A DNA stretch of 51,268 nucleotides from an uncultured Pelagibacteraceae bacterium (GCA_902560015.1 CACEKA010000007.1:1-51268); one strand, 5' to 3'. Shown: positions 1-8,293, counted from the first letter of the stretch. Made by a program: numbers and translations. The notes: a model not told the origin generated them from the letters alone.

Positions 1-1509
1 ACTTTCAAAAAATATAAAGCCAATAATCAGTTTCAAAAAGATTTAATCAGAATTTTAATCAAAACTCCAGGTATTGACTTGAAAAAAATCAAATTTTCAA
101 GGGGGGATAGATTAATTGAAGCAAATTTTTCTATAATGTACGAAAATAAATTGGTTTATGATTTTAATAATATTTCTATAAAAAATTTAAATAAAGAAGT
201 TATCTATAAATTAATAAAAATATTTGAAAAAAATTCGTATGATAAAACTATATTTGAAGAAGAAAAATGGTTTGATGAATTAAGGTTAAAAAATTTTTCA
301 TATAATAATGGTTACGATATTTTTAAAGCTGGAGATATAATCTTAAACGATTTTCAATTTAAAGACTTTACAGAAAATCACAGTATAATAAAAAATATAT
401 CTAATAATTTAGGCTTAGATGAAGAAAGTATTAGTGCTTTTAGTGCATTATTAAGTTTTTCACTTGAAAATTTGATACTTCAAAACTTTTCTATAGATCA
501 AAACGCAGGAAAAGAATTTGGTAGAAAAATTTCTGCAGATTTTTTTGAAATAGAAGATTTTACTATATTAGATTGGGGTAGTTGGAAAGTAAGGAATTAT
601 GTAGATAAAGATTCTAGCTTAGATATTGAAGTAGCATATGAGTACTCTGATTTAGAAAACGTTATATTTGATAAATCTGAAATTATAAAAGCTGCAAAAA
701 ATTATAATCTATATAATTTTAATATAGAAAAAAATTATAATATTTTTTTTAATATGATAAATTCTTTAGGTAGTGGAATAACAAAAAATATAACCGTTAA
801 AAAACTATCAACTAAAAAATATATTGGTGGCGCTAAAAGTATAGAACTTGAAAGTTTAAAATTTGATTATATTGATAGTATAAAAGAACAAAAATCTCTT
901 ACTGAAATTGACTTTAATTTTAATGGTTTAGACCTAAATATAGCTGAAGTTTCGCCAGAATTTTCAAAGTATTTCACTTTAATGGGTTACGAAAGTATAA
1001 AATTTGATTTTGGAACTAGCTGGAAATGGGCTCCTTCAAATAATCTTTTAAATGTTAACTTAAATTTAGGAATAACAGATGCTGCAGATTTATCTTTAAA
1101 GAGTAGCTTTACGGGATTATCAGAGAATTTATTTAATATAAATAATAGTTCAGCGTTAGGAGCTTATTTATTAAGTAATTTTAAACTAGATAATTTTGAA
1201 TTATCATTAATCGACAATTCATTAAAAGAAAAATTATTTAAATTAGCGGCAGCAGAGTCTAATATGACTACAAAAGATCTTAAAAGAGAAATAATAAATC
1301 AACTTAATACTTATACTTCAAACGCTAGCAAAACTAACTTATTTCTTCAATACAAAAGAGCTGTCGAAAATTTTGTTAATAATTCCAAAAAAATTGTACT
1401 GCAAATTGCCCCAGAATCACCCATTTCGATAGCTGAAGTTTCACCTTATTTTTTAACAATGAATTACGATCAAATAATAAAAGTTTTAAATTTATCTATT
1501 TCTAATTAG
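1..1509 (+). CDS. Uncharacterised protein, 5' end outside the window
   Basis: The reading frame is open from the first base to a TAG stop at 1507-1509, so this is the C-terminal part (502 codons visible) of a longer protein. A TTG at 79 could be read as a start, but nothing marks it as one and the frame continues upstream without a stop. I do not recognise a named family. The sequence is rich in alternating polar and hydrophobic stretches that look like beta strands, and has few Cys. It carries a repeated motif: IAEVSP followed by F and a T/LMxYxxI pattern occurs near codon 287 and again near codon 450 (counted from position 79), the second copy almost at the C-terminus. A strand ending in LIDNSL and a helix with TTKDLKREI precede the second copy. 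It may be an envelope protein of the kind seen in other alphaproteobacteria next to tpiA, but that is a guess. It converges on tpiA with an 8 bp overlap. Confidence 0.8.
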   Translation, partial: TFKKYKANNQFQKDLIRILIKTPGIDLKKIKFSRGDRLIEANFSIMYENKLVYDFNNISIKNLNKEVIYKLIKIFEKNSYDKTIFEEEKWFDELRLKNFSYNNGYDIFKAGDIILNDFQFKDFTENHSIIKNISNNLGLDEESISAFSALLSFSLENLILQNFSIDQNAGKEFGRKISADFFEIEDFTILDWGSWKVRNYVDKDSSLDIEVAYEYSDLENVIFDKSEIIKAAKNYNLYNFNIEKNYNIFFNMINSLGSGITKNITVKKLSTKKYIGGAKSIELESLKFDYIDSIKEQKSLTEIDFNFNGLDLNIAEVSPEFSKYFTLMGYESIKFDFGTSWKWAPSNNLLNVNLNLGITDAADLSLKSSFTGLSENLFNINNSSALGAYLLSNFKLDNFELSLIDNSLKEKLFKLAAAESNMTTKDLKREIINQLNTYTSNASKTNLFLQYKRAVENFVNNSKKIVLQIAPESPISIAEVSPYFLTMNYDQIIKVLNLSISN

Positions 1510-1517
1510 ATATTGAT
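1494..1517. repeat. Imperfect palindrome at convergent gene ends
   Basis: The core 1501-1510 (TCTAATTAGA) is a perfect 10 bp palindrome. Extending it to 1494-1517 gives 10 complementary pairs in 12-bp arms. The core contains the TAG stop codons of both the upstream + gene and tpiA on the - strand, so both proteins end in Ser-Ile-Ser-Asn. It could act as a weak bidirectional termination or end-processing signal; no U-tract follows on either strand. Confidence 0.6.
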
Positions 1518-2245
1518 TTCTTAATTATATCTATAAATTTTTTTGAATTTTGAGAAGCTCCGCCGATTAAAAATCCATTGATGTTATTAACATTCTTTAA
1601 TTTATCGATATTTTTAGCATTAACAGAACCGCCATACAAAATTTTTGGAGATTTTTTAGAAAATTTGCTTTTAATGAATGCTACACATTTAATTAAATCC
1701 TCAGATTTTGCAATCATTCCTGTTCCTATAGACCAAACAGGTTCATAGGCGATAATTATATCAGATTTATTCTTAATTGATTTAAGACCTTTTTGAATTT
1801 GTTTTGCTAAAACTTTTTTGGTTTTTTTATTTTTTTTTTCTTTCAAAGTCTCTCCAACACAAAAAATAATTTTTAACCCAGCTTTAATTGCACTCTTAAT
1901 TTTCAAATTAATTAATTTATCACTCTCACCATCTTGTCTATTTTCTGAGTGACCTAGAATAATATATTTGGCACCTACATTTTTTAACATTTTTGAATTA
2001 ACATAGCCTGTGTTAGGTCCAAAATTTTCACTTTCATGACAGTTCTGTGCACCAACTTCTATATTGGTATTTTTAAGTCTTTTTGACAAAGGTCTGATAA
2101 GTATATTGGGAGGACAATAAATTAATTTAAATTTATTTTTTTTGTTAGTTTTTGAAAATTTAATTACTTTATCTAGTGAATTTAGAGTTCTTAAATCACC
2201 AAACATTTTCCAATTAGCTATAAAATACATATATTTATTTGTCAT
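1502..2245 (-). CDS. tpiA: Triosephosphate isomerase
   Basis: Interconverts dihydroxyacetone phosphate and glyceraldehyde 3-phosphate in the cytoplasm (glycolysis and gluconeogenesis). The length of 247 aa is normal for this TIM-barrel enzyme. Catalytic residues are visible: Asn11/Lys13 in NWKM, His99 in GHSENR and Glu168 in AYEPVW, followed by the mobile loop SIGTG and the phosphate-binding YGGSV (204-208) and GFLIGGA. Two deviations from the usual family text are GHSEN-R in place of GHSER-R and GPNTGYV where GAxTGEV is common. It is divergent from the PpiD-like gene and convergent with the unknown gene at the window start. The ATG at 2245 directly precedes TNKYMYFIANWKM and gives the standard N-terminus. 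Confidence 0.96.
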   Translation of the reverse strand: MTNKYMYFIANWKMFGDLRTLNSLDKVIKFSKTNKKNKFKLIYCPPNILIRPLSKRLKNTNIEVGAQNCHESENFGPNTGYVNSKMLKNVGAKYIILGHSENRQDGESDKLINLKIKSAIKAGLKIIFCVGETLKEKKNKKTKKVLAKQIQKGLKSIKNKSDIIIAYEPVWSIGTGMIAKSEDLIKCVAFIKSKFSKKSPKILYGGSVNAKNIDKLKNVNNINGFLIGGASQNSKKFIDIIKKSISN

Positions 2246-2257
2246 AATGGAGTTTTT

Positions 2258-2286
2258 AATCTATAGATTTGTTTTTTACAGATCAA
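2258..2286 (-). promoter_or_regulatory. Candidate tpiA promoter with palindrome
   Basis: On the - strand TTGATC (2286-2281) lies 17 bp from TAGATT (2263-2258), a plausible -35/-10 pair about 12 nt upstream of the tpiA ATG. The -10 lies inside a perfect 12 bp palindrome, AATCTATAGATT (2258-2269), in the middle of the short divergent region. Called by eye only. Confidence 0.35.
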
Positions 2287-2301
2287 TATATTAATGACGC
2301 A

Positions 2302-3723
2302 ATGATAGAAACTTTGAAAAATTTTGGTGGAAAAAAATTAGGTGGATTAATCTTAATTGCCGTAATTATTATAGCCTTTGGATTTGGAGGATTTGGAGGT
2401 GGTTTCAGCACCAACAACCAAAACAATATTGCAAAAATAAATAAAACTAATGTGACTACCCAAGATTTTATGAACTATTTAAACGAAAGTGGGATATCAC
2501 AGGAAGTAATTAGAGAAAATTTAGACAACAATATAATTGAAGAACTATTATCAGGTTTGATCTCAACCACATTAATCGATTTAGAGATAGATGATTTTAA
2601 TCTTTCAATAACCGAACTTACAGTTTTAAAAAAAATTAAAGAAAACAAAAACTTTCTTGATGAAAATAATGTTTTTCAAAGAACTAAATATGAAAAATTT
2701 TTATTATCAAACAGTATGTCCGCCCCAATGTTTGAACTACAATTAAAAAATCGAGAGCTAAGAAACCATCTATTTGATTTGATTGGAGCTGGAACAATTA
2801 CACCAGAATTTTTAATTGAAAAAAGATTTGAAGAAGAAAATAAATCTCTAGATCTTGAATATTTTTCAATGGATAAAATTTATAAAGAAAAAGACAGTTA
2901 TACAGTATTAGAGATCGAAAAATTTCTGGATGAAAATAAAGATCAATTAAAAAAAGAGTACATTGATTTTAAATATGCGGTCATAAACCCAAAAAATTTA
3001 ATTGGATTAGAAGAATTTAATCAAGATTTTTTTGATGAAATAGATAAAATTGAAAATAAAATTTCACAGGGTGATACCTTTGACACAATAATAGAAAATA
3101 TAAATTTAAATATTAACGAAATTAAAGAATATACTCAAACATCAACCAAAAAAATAAACGAAGATAAAATTTACTCTAAGAGATCGACAGAAATAGATCT
3201 TATTGAAAATGGAGATAATTTTTTATTATACAATATCACTAATAAATATGATCGTGGCCCTGATTTAACTGATCAAAATATAAAAGATGAAATTCGTGAG
3301 CTTGTTTATCAAAAAGGTAAATTTGACTTAAATAGAAGTATACTTGAAGAAATTCAAAAAAAAGAATTTGATGATAGTAAATTTAAAGAAATAGCAGGTT
3401 ATGGTATTGAGTATTTAACCGTTAGCTCAATTAATGATGATGAAATCTTTGAAGCAAACTCTGTTAAAATGCTTTACTCTTTGCCTAATAGTTCGTTCAC
3501 ACTTATTAACGATAAAGAAAACAATATTTATTTAGTTAAAATAACTGGAGCCAAAAAAAATACCTTTAATAAGTTAGACGAAAATTATCTAAAATTTGTA
3601 AGTAGTCAAAATACTAACAATAGAAAAACTATATTACAATCATATGATCAATTATTGAATAACAAGTATCAGGTACAATTAAATCAAAAAACTATTGATA
3701 GAGTTAAAAACTATTTCAAATGA
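2302..3723 (+). CDS. PpiD/SurA-like membrane-anchored periplasmic folding factor
   Basis: Resembles PpiD-type chaperones or peptidyl-prolyl isomerases that help outer-membrane proteins fold after export. From the ATG at 2302 the protein has a short N-terminal segment MIETLKNFGGKKLGG, one transmembrane helix (LILIAVIIIAFGFGGFGGG, about residues 15-33), then a helical SurA-N-like region (INKTNVTTQDFMNYLNE onward) and a mixed domain. No clear parvulin catalytic signature can be read by eye, so isomerase activity is uncertain. A TTG at 2269 would add 11 residues ahead of the anchor; I prefer the ATG because PpiD proteins begin close to the helix. It sits between tpiA and trp genes as in other alphaproteobacteria, and its stop overlaps the trpE start (ATGA), so it is probably co-transcribed with trpEGDC. 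Confidence 0.8.
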   Translation: MIETLKNFGGKKLGGLILIAVIIIAFGFGGFGGGFSTNNQNNIAKINKTNVTTQDFMNYLNESGISQEVIRENLDNNIIEELLSGLISTTLIDLEIDDFNLSITELTVLKKIKENKNFLDENNVFQRTKYEKFLLSNSMSAPMFELQLKNRELRNHLFDLIGAGTITPEFLIEKRFEEENKSLDLEYFSMDKIYKEKDSYTVLEIEKFLDENKDQLKKEYIDFKYAVINPKNLIGLEEFNQDFFDEIDKIENKISQGDTFDTIIENINLNINEIKEYTQTSTKKINEDKIYSKRSTEIDLIENGDNFLLYNITNKYDRGPDLTDQNIKDEIRELVYQKGKFDLNRSILEEIQKKEFDDSKFKEIAGYGIEYLTVSSINDDEIFEANSVKMLYSLPNSSFTLINDKENNIYLVKITGAKKNTFNKLDENYLKFVSSQNTNNRKTILQSYDQLLNNKYQVQLNQKTIDRVKNYFK

Positions 3724-5180
3724 TAATAAATCGAAGCTTCAAGGATTTTAAGTTTCGACATAGAAGCAAGAAAAATCAAATAATCTATACATCCAAAAAG
3801 GTTAAAAATGACGATGAAGTTATAAATCTTATTGATAACTTTCTAATTGAAAAAAATAGTTTTATTTTTGAGTCTGTTGAAAAAGGTAAGATTAAAGGAA
3901 GATATACTATATTTGGTAAAAATCCTGATAAAATTTGGGAATTTAATAACAAAAATTCATATTTAATTAAAAATAAAAAAAAAATTAAATTAAAAGATAA
4001 ACCAGATCAATTAATAGAAAAAATAATTGAAGAATTTAAATTTGAAACTCCAAAAAAATTACCTAAGATATGCTCTTTAATATCTGGGTATTTTTCATAT
4101 GACACTATTAGATATGCTGAAAAAATACCTAATAGCTGTAAAAATGATCTTAATTTACCTGATGTTAGATTACTAAGACCTAGAACACTTGTAATTCACG
4201 ATAATTTAAAAAAAGAAATATTTTATATAATCAATATTTTTAATGATGAAAAAATTAGTAATTATCAAAGAAAATTTGATGATATAAAGTCAGAGCTTTT
4301 TAAACTTTCGATTCAATCTTCTATAAGAAATTTAAATAAATCCAAAAATAAAAGTATTAAAGAAATTAAGGTTAAATCAAATACACCTAAAAATAAATTT
4401 CTTAACATGGTTAATAAAGCCAAAAAATACATAAAATTAGGTGATATTTTTCAAGTTGTCTTAAGTCAAAGATTTGAGGCAAAATTAACAAAAGACCCTT
4501 TAGAAATTTATAAAAAATTGAGAATTACAAACCCATCTCCTTTTATGTTTTTCTTTAATTTTAGTGATTTTCAAATAATTGGAGCCAGCCCTGAAATATT
4601 GGTAAGATTAAGAGATAATAAGATAACTGTTAGACCAATAGCTGGAACTAGACCAAGAGGAAAAACATACAAAGAGGACCTTTATTATGAAAGAGATTTA
4701 TTAAAAGATAAGAAAGAATTATCTGAACATTTAATGCTTTTAGATTTAGGTAGAAATGATGCGGGTAAAGTTTCTAAAATTAATTCAGTCAAAGTGACAG
4801 AAAGTTTTATTATTGAAAGATACTCTCATGTTATGCACATTGTTTCTAATGTCATAGGAGAATACAATAAAAAGTTTTCAAAATTTAAGTCTTTGTTAGC
4901 TGGATTTCCTGCAGGAACTGTTTCTGGTGCACCAAAAATTAGAGCAATGGAAATTATTGATGAACTAGAAACGACAAGAAGAAAAGTTTATGCAGGTGGA
5001 ATTGGATATTTCTCTGCTAATGGAGAATTTGACACATGTATTGCCTTAAGAACAGCAGTAGCAAAAAATAAAAAATTTTATGTTCAAGCTGGAGCAGGAA
5101 TTGTGGCGGACAGTAAACCAATTAAAGAATATGAGGAGACTGTTAATAAAGCTAAAGCTTTAATTAACGCTTTAAGATAA
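3720..5180 (+). CDS. trpE: Anthranilate synthase component I
   Basis: Makes anthranilate from chorismate, using ammonia delivered by TrpG; this is the first committed step of tryptophan synthesis. It has 486 aa, normal for a stand-alone TrpE. The N-terminal part has FESVEKGKIKGRY (about 50-62), matching the ESV tryptophan feedback-site region. The C-terminal chorismate-binding half shows RPIAGTRPRG (about 303), DLGRNDAGKVS, FPAGTVSGAPKIRAMEII (about 394), AGGIGYFSANGEFD (about 425) and VQAGAGIVADS (about 455). Its ATG overlaps the stop of the PpiD-like gene by 4 bp and its stop overlaps the trpG start (TAATG), so translational coupling is likely. It is not fused to TrpG, unlike the fused TrpEG of many rhizobia. 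No Trp-rich leader peptide or attenuator was seen upstream. Confidence 0.96.
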   Translation: MIINRSFKDFKFRHRSKKNQIIYTSKKVKNDDEVINLIDNFLIEKNSFIFESVEKGKIKGRYTIFGKNPDKIWEFNNKNSYLIKNKKKIKLKDKPDQLIEKIIEEFKFETPKKLPKICSLISGYFSYDTIRYAEKIPNSCKNDLNLPDVRLLRPRTLVIHDNLKKEIFYIINIFNDEKISNYQRKFDDIKSELFKLSIQSSIRNLNKSKNKSIKEIKVKSNTPKNKFLNMVNKAKKYIKLGDIFQVVLSQRFEAKLTKDPLEIYKKLRITNPSPFMFFFNFSDFQIIGASPEILVRLRDNKITVRPIAGTRPRGKTYKEDLYYERDLLKDKKELSEHLMLLDLGRNDAGKVSKINSVKVTESFIIERYSHVMHIVSNVIGEYNKKFSKFKSLLAGFPAGTVSGAPKIRAMEIIDELETTRRKVYAGGIGYFSANGEFDTCIALRTAVAKNKKFYVQAGAGIVADSKPIKEYEETVNKAKALINALR

Positions 5181-5749
5181 TGAAAATATTATTGATAGAT
5201 AATTATGATAGTTTTACATTCAATCTTTACCATTATCTTTCGTCATTGAAAACAAAAGTTGATGTAATTAGAAATGATAAAATTACTTCTAAAGAAATAA
5301 TAAAAAATAGATATAATAAAATCGTAATCTCGCCTGGTCCAGGAAATCCAAATCAATCAGGAAATTGTTTAAATATTTTAAAAACCCTTCATAAAGAAAT
5401 TCCTTTTCTAGGTGTCTGTTTGGGTCATCAAATTATTGGTCAAGTTTTTGGCTCTAAAATTATTCAAGCCCAAAAATTAATGCATGGAAAGACAAGTAAA
5501 ATTAAATCAAAAAAAGTTGGAATTTTAAAAAATCTTCCAAGTACGTTTGAAGCCACAAGATATCATAGCTTAATCATTGATAAAAAATCTTTATCTAAAA
5601 ATTTAAAGATTACTGCTGAAACTGATGATGGGTTAATAATGGGTGTTCAGCATAAAGAATATAATATTCATGGTGTACAATTCCACCCAGAAAGTATTAA
5701 AACTAAACTAGGAATTAAAATATTAAAAAACTTTATAAATTATAGATAA
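5180..5749 (+). CDS. trpG: Anthranilate synthase component II, glutamine amidotransferase
   Basis: Class I glutamine amidotransferase that hydrolyses glutamine and passes ammonia to TrpE. Visible signatures are DNYDSFTFNLYHY (8-20), the oxyanion region ISPGPGNP (50-57), the nucleophile Cys80 in GVCLGHQ and the His169/Glu171 pair in FHPESI. The length of 189 aa is that of a free-standing TrpG with no fused phosphoribosyltransferase. In some bacteria the same protein serves PabB in folate synthesis; the close packing between trpE and trpD makes the tryptophan role primary here. It starts inside the trpE stop and ends directly before the trpD ATG. Confidence 0.95.
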   Translation: MKILLIDNYDSFTFNLYHYLSSLKTKVDVIRNDKITSKEIIKNRYNKIVISPGPGNPNQSGNCLNILKTLHKEIPFLGVCLGHQIIGQVFGSKIIQAQKLMHGKTSKIKSKKVGILKNLPSTFEATRYHSLIIDKKSLSKNLKITAETDDGLIMGVQHKEYNIHGVQFHPESIKTKLGIKILKNFINYR

Positions 5750-6742
5750 ATGGAAAAAATTTTAGAAAAATTAAGACAAAAAAAAAATTTAACATTTGAT
5801 GAGAGTAAGTCAGCTTTTGAATTGTTAATGACTGGTAAAGCTAGTGAGGAAGAAATTTACGATTTTTTAACTTTACTCTCTGAAAAAGGTGAAGTTTCAG
5901 ATGAGATAGCTGGCGGTGTTTATGTCCTTAGAAAGAAATCAAAAAGAGTAAATGTTAGTGATTGTGTAGATACTTGTGGTACAGGAGGAGATGGCATGAA
6001 TACTCTTAATATCTCTACTGCTTCTGCTTTACTTTTAGCTAGTATGGGCACAAAAATAGCTAAACATGGAAATAAAGCTGTATCATCAAAATGTGGATCT
6101 GGTGATGTGTTAGAGGCTCTTAAAATTAATATAGATCTTGAGCCTAAAGATGTAGAAAAAGAGATTAATAATAATAACTTTGGTTTTATGTTTGCACCAA
6201 ATTATCATAGTGCAATGAGATTTGTTGGCCCTGTCAGAAAAAAAATTGGCAAAAGAACTATTTTTAATATGATTGGTCCATTAAGTAATCCGGCTCTAGT
6301 TGATAGACAAGTTGTTGGAGTTTTTGATAAAAAATTATTAAAAATATTTGCTGAAGGACTTAAGAATTTAAAAATTAAATTTGCATGGATTGTAAATAGC
6401 GAAGATGGTTTAGATGAAATCTCTCCTTATGCAAAAACAAATGTTATTCAATTAAAAGATGGAAAAATATCTGAAATAATAATTGATCCAAAATCACTTA
6501 ATGTTAATGCAGAAAAATTTGAAAATTTAATTGGTGATAACGCAAATTTCAATGCTAATAAAACGATTGAAATTTTCAAAGGTAAAGACAATGATTTTTC
6601 AAAAGCTGTCTGTTTAAATGCAGCAGCTGGATTAATAGTTAGTGAAAAATTTACAGAATTTTCAGATGCATATAATTTCTCTAGAGAGTTTATCTTATCA
6701 GGTAAACCCTACTTACATTTAGAAAAAATTCAAAATGTCTGA
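5750..6742 (+). CDS. trpD: Anthranilate phosphoribosyltransferase
   Basis: Transfers phosphoribose from PRPP to anthranilate, the second step of tryptophan synthesis. It has 330 aa. The PRPP-binding glycine-rich loop CGTGGDG (76-82) is followed by NIST (87-90), the KHGNKAVSSKCGSGD stretch (105-119) that binds anthranilate and Mg-PRPP, and FNMIGPLSNPA. All expected family blocks are in order with no gaps. The ATG follows the trpG stop with no spacer, and the 3' end overlaps trpC by 8 bp, so it belongs to the trpEGDC operon. There is no amidotransferase fusion. Confidence 0.96.
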   Translation: MEKILEKLRQKKNLTFDESKSAFELLMTGKASEEEIYDFLTLLSEKGEVSDEIAGGVYVLRKKSKRVNVSDCVDTCGTGGDGMNTLNISTASALLLASMGTKIAKHGNKAVSSKCGSGDVLEALKINIDLEPKDVEKEINNNNFGFMFAPNYHSAMRFVGPVRKKIGKRTIFNMIGPLSNPALVDRQVVGVFDKKLLKIFAEGLKNLKIKFAWIVNSEDGLDEISPYAKTNVIQLKDGKISEIIIDPKSLNVNAEKFENLIGDNANFNANKTIEIFKGKDNDFSKAVCLNAAAGLIVSEKFTEFSDAYNFSREFILSGKPYLHLEKIQNV

Positions 6743-7526
6743 GAATATATTAAATAATATTATTACAAAAAAAATCGAAAGAGTTGATGCTCTAAAAAAA
6801 TCAATAAGTTTAGATTCTTTAAATGACATTATTGATAAAAATAATACTTTTATTGATTTTAAAAAAAAAATTCAAAATAACATAATTCAAGATAAAATTT
6901 CAATAATAGCCGAAATTAAAAAAGCTAGTCCTTCAGCAGGGGTAATTATAAAAGATTATAATCCTGTTGAAATTGCAAAAATTTATAATGAAAATAAAGT
7001 AACTTGCCTATCTGTTCTAACCGAGGAAGATTTTTTTTTAGGAAATTTAATTCATATCAGTAAAATTAAACAAAAATTTAAATTACCAATTTTATGTAAA
7101 GATTTTTTTGTTGATAAATTTCAAATACCTTTAGCAAAGAGTTACGGTGCAGATGCTATATTAATTATTCTAGCTGGAGTATCTGATGAACTGGCTAATG
7201 AATTATATGAAGAGGCAATGAGATTTAATATGTCAGTTATTGTCGAAGTGCATACTGTGGAAGAAGCGAAAAAAGCTTTAAATTTTAAAGAAGCTTTAAT
7301 TGGAATTAATAATAGAAATTTAAAAACACTTAAAACTGATATTAATACAACCTACGATATTCATAATGTCCTTTTAAATCATCAAGGGCCTTTAATTTCT
7401 GAAAGTGGAATTAAAACAAAAGATGAACTTTTGGATCTGAAGAATAAAACTTCTATTAAAACTTTTTTAATTGGTGAATCACTTTTAAAAAATTTATCAA
7501 AAAATTCTATTTTTTCTGTTTTATAG
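6735..7526 (+). CDS. trpC: Indole-3-glycerol-phosphate synthase
   Basis: Closes the indole ring, converting carboxyphenylaminodeoxyribulose 5-phosphate to indoleglycerol phosphate. It is 263 aa, a monofunctional TIM barrel without a fused TrpF. Catalytic residues read as Glu60 and Lys62 in AEIKKASPS, Lys122 in LCKDFF, Glu171 in VEVHT and Asn192 in GINNRN, followed by SESGI at 222-226 for phosphate binding. It is the last trp gene of the run; trpF, trpB and trpA are not in the window, which is usual for alphaproteobacteria where they form a separate cluster. The 89 bp after it hold the lexA control region. moaC and moeA, which often follow trpC in alphaproteobacteria, are absent. Confidence 0.96.
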   Translation: MSENILNNIITKKIERVDALKKSISLDSLNDIIDKNNTFIDFKKKIQNNIIQDKISIIAEIKKASPSAGVIIKDYNPVEIAKIYNENKVTCLSVLTEEDFFLGNLIHISKIKQKFKLPILCKDFFVDKFQIPLAKSYGADAILIILAGVSDELANELYEEAMRFNMSVIVEVHTVEEAKKALNFKEALIGINNRNLKTLKTDINTTYDIHNVLLNHQGPLISESGIKTKDELLDLKNKTSIKTFLIGESLLKNLSKNSIFSVL

Positions 7527-7576
7527 CTAAATTAACCTCTATTTTACTTAGTTTTTTTACTATTGTTTCTTGATAA

Positions 7577-7613
7577 GAACTTTTATAGAACATTGTTTGT
7601 ACGATATTTGTTC
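7577..7613 (+). promoter_or_regulatory. LexA (SOS) operator array upstream of lexA
   Basis: GAAC-N7-GAAC at 7577-7591 is an exact match, on the - strand, to the alphaproteobacterial SOS box GTTC-N7-GTTC. It continues in the same 11 bp phase with GTAC at 7599-7602 and GTTC at 7610-7613, giving four half-sites each separated by 7 bp. The array as a whole is roughly palindromic. The last half-site ends 2 bp before the lexA ATG, so bound LexA would cover the promoter or the start region. This supports autoregulation of lexA and a DNA-damage response in this organism. Confidence 0.8.
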
Positions 7614-7615
7614 TT

Positions 7616-8293
7616 ATGCTTACAAAAAAACAAAAAAACTTGCTTTTATTCATCAACAAGAAGTTGAGAAGCTCTGGTGTATCACCCTCTTATGAAGAAA
7701 TGAAACAATCGCTTAATTTAAAGTCTAAATCAGGAATTCATAGATTAATAAGTGCATTAGAAGAGAGAGGATTCATTAAAAGATTAGCTCATAAAGCAAG
7801 AGCTTTAGAGGTGATTAAATTGCCAGAAACAGCATCGGCTAATGATATTTATAATAGTTTTTCACCTAGTGTAATTAAAGGTGGTTTGGATGAGGTTAAT
7901 ATTAACTCTGATGAAATGGAAGTTCCTGTTCTTGGAAAAATAGCTGCTGGGACACCAGTTGAAGCTATTCAAAATGAAGTATCAAGAATTCCTCTGCCAA
8001 GTAATCTAGAAAAAAATGGTGATTACTTTGGATTAAAAGTCCAAGGAGACTCTATGATCGAAGCTGGTATCAATGAGGGTGACACTGTAATAATAAGAAG
8101 AACAGATACTGCTGATAATGGAAAAATTGTTGTAGCATTAATTGATGAGCATGAAGCAATGCTAAAAAGAATTCGTAAAAAAGGTAAAGTTGTTGCGCTT
8201 GAAAGTGCCAATAGAAACTACGAAACTAAGATTTTTGGACCTGATAGAGTAAAAGTTCAAGGAGTTTTGGTATCTTTATATAGAAACTTTTAG
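7616..8293 (+). CDS. lexA: LexA repressor, SOS response
   Basis: Repressor of DNA-damage genes that cleaves itself when RecA is activated. It has 225 aa. The N-terminal winged helix (about 1-65) includes SYEEMKQSLNLKSKSGIHRL, with the recognition helix near 35-50. A linker of about 35 residues precedes the S24-type protease domain. The cleavage site is Ala111-Gly112 in KIAAGTP, the nucleophile Ser146 is in QGDSMIEAG and the general base Lys184 is in AMLKRI; the 34-residue spacing from site to Ser equals that of E. coli LexA. The ATG at 7616 is forced by the operator that ends 2 bp upstream. There is no Shine-Dalgarno sequence, so a leaderless or very short-leader mRNA is possible. It is followed by gltX after 22 bp; comEC, often placed between them, is missing. 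Confidence 0.96.
   Translation: MLTKKQKNLLLFINKKLRSSGVSPSYEEMKQSLNLKSKSGIHRLISALEERGFIKRLAHKARALEVIKLPETASANDIYNSFSPSVIKGGLDEVNINSDEMEVPVLGKIAAGTPVEAIQNEVSRIPLPSNLEKNGDYFGLKVQGDSMIEAGINEGDTVIIRRTDTADNGKIVVALIDEHEAMLKRIRKKGKVVALESANRNYETKIFGPDRVKVQGVLVSLYRNF

Noticed and set aside
79..81. TTG as the start codon of the first gene
   Set aside because: The frame is open without a stop back to base 1, so the gene most likely starts outside the window.
7527..7576. Terminator after trpC
   Set aside because: A T-rich stretch is present but no hairpin with at least 5 bp could be drawn before it.
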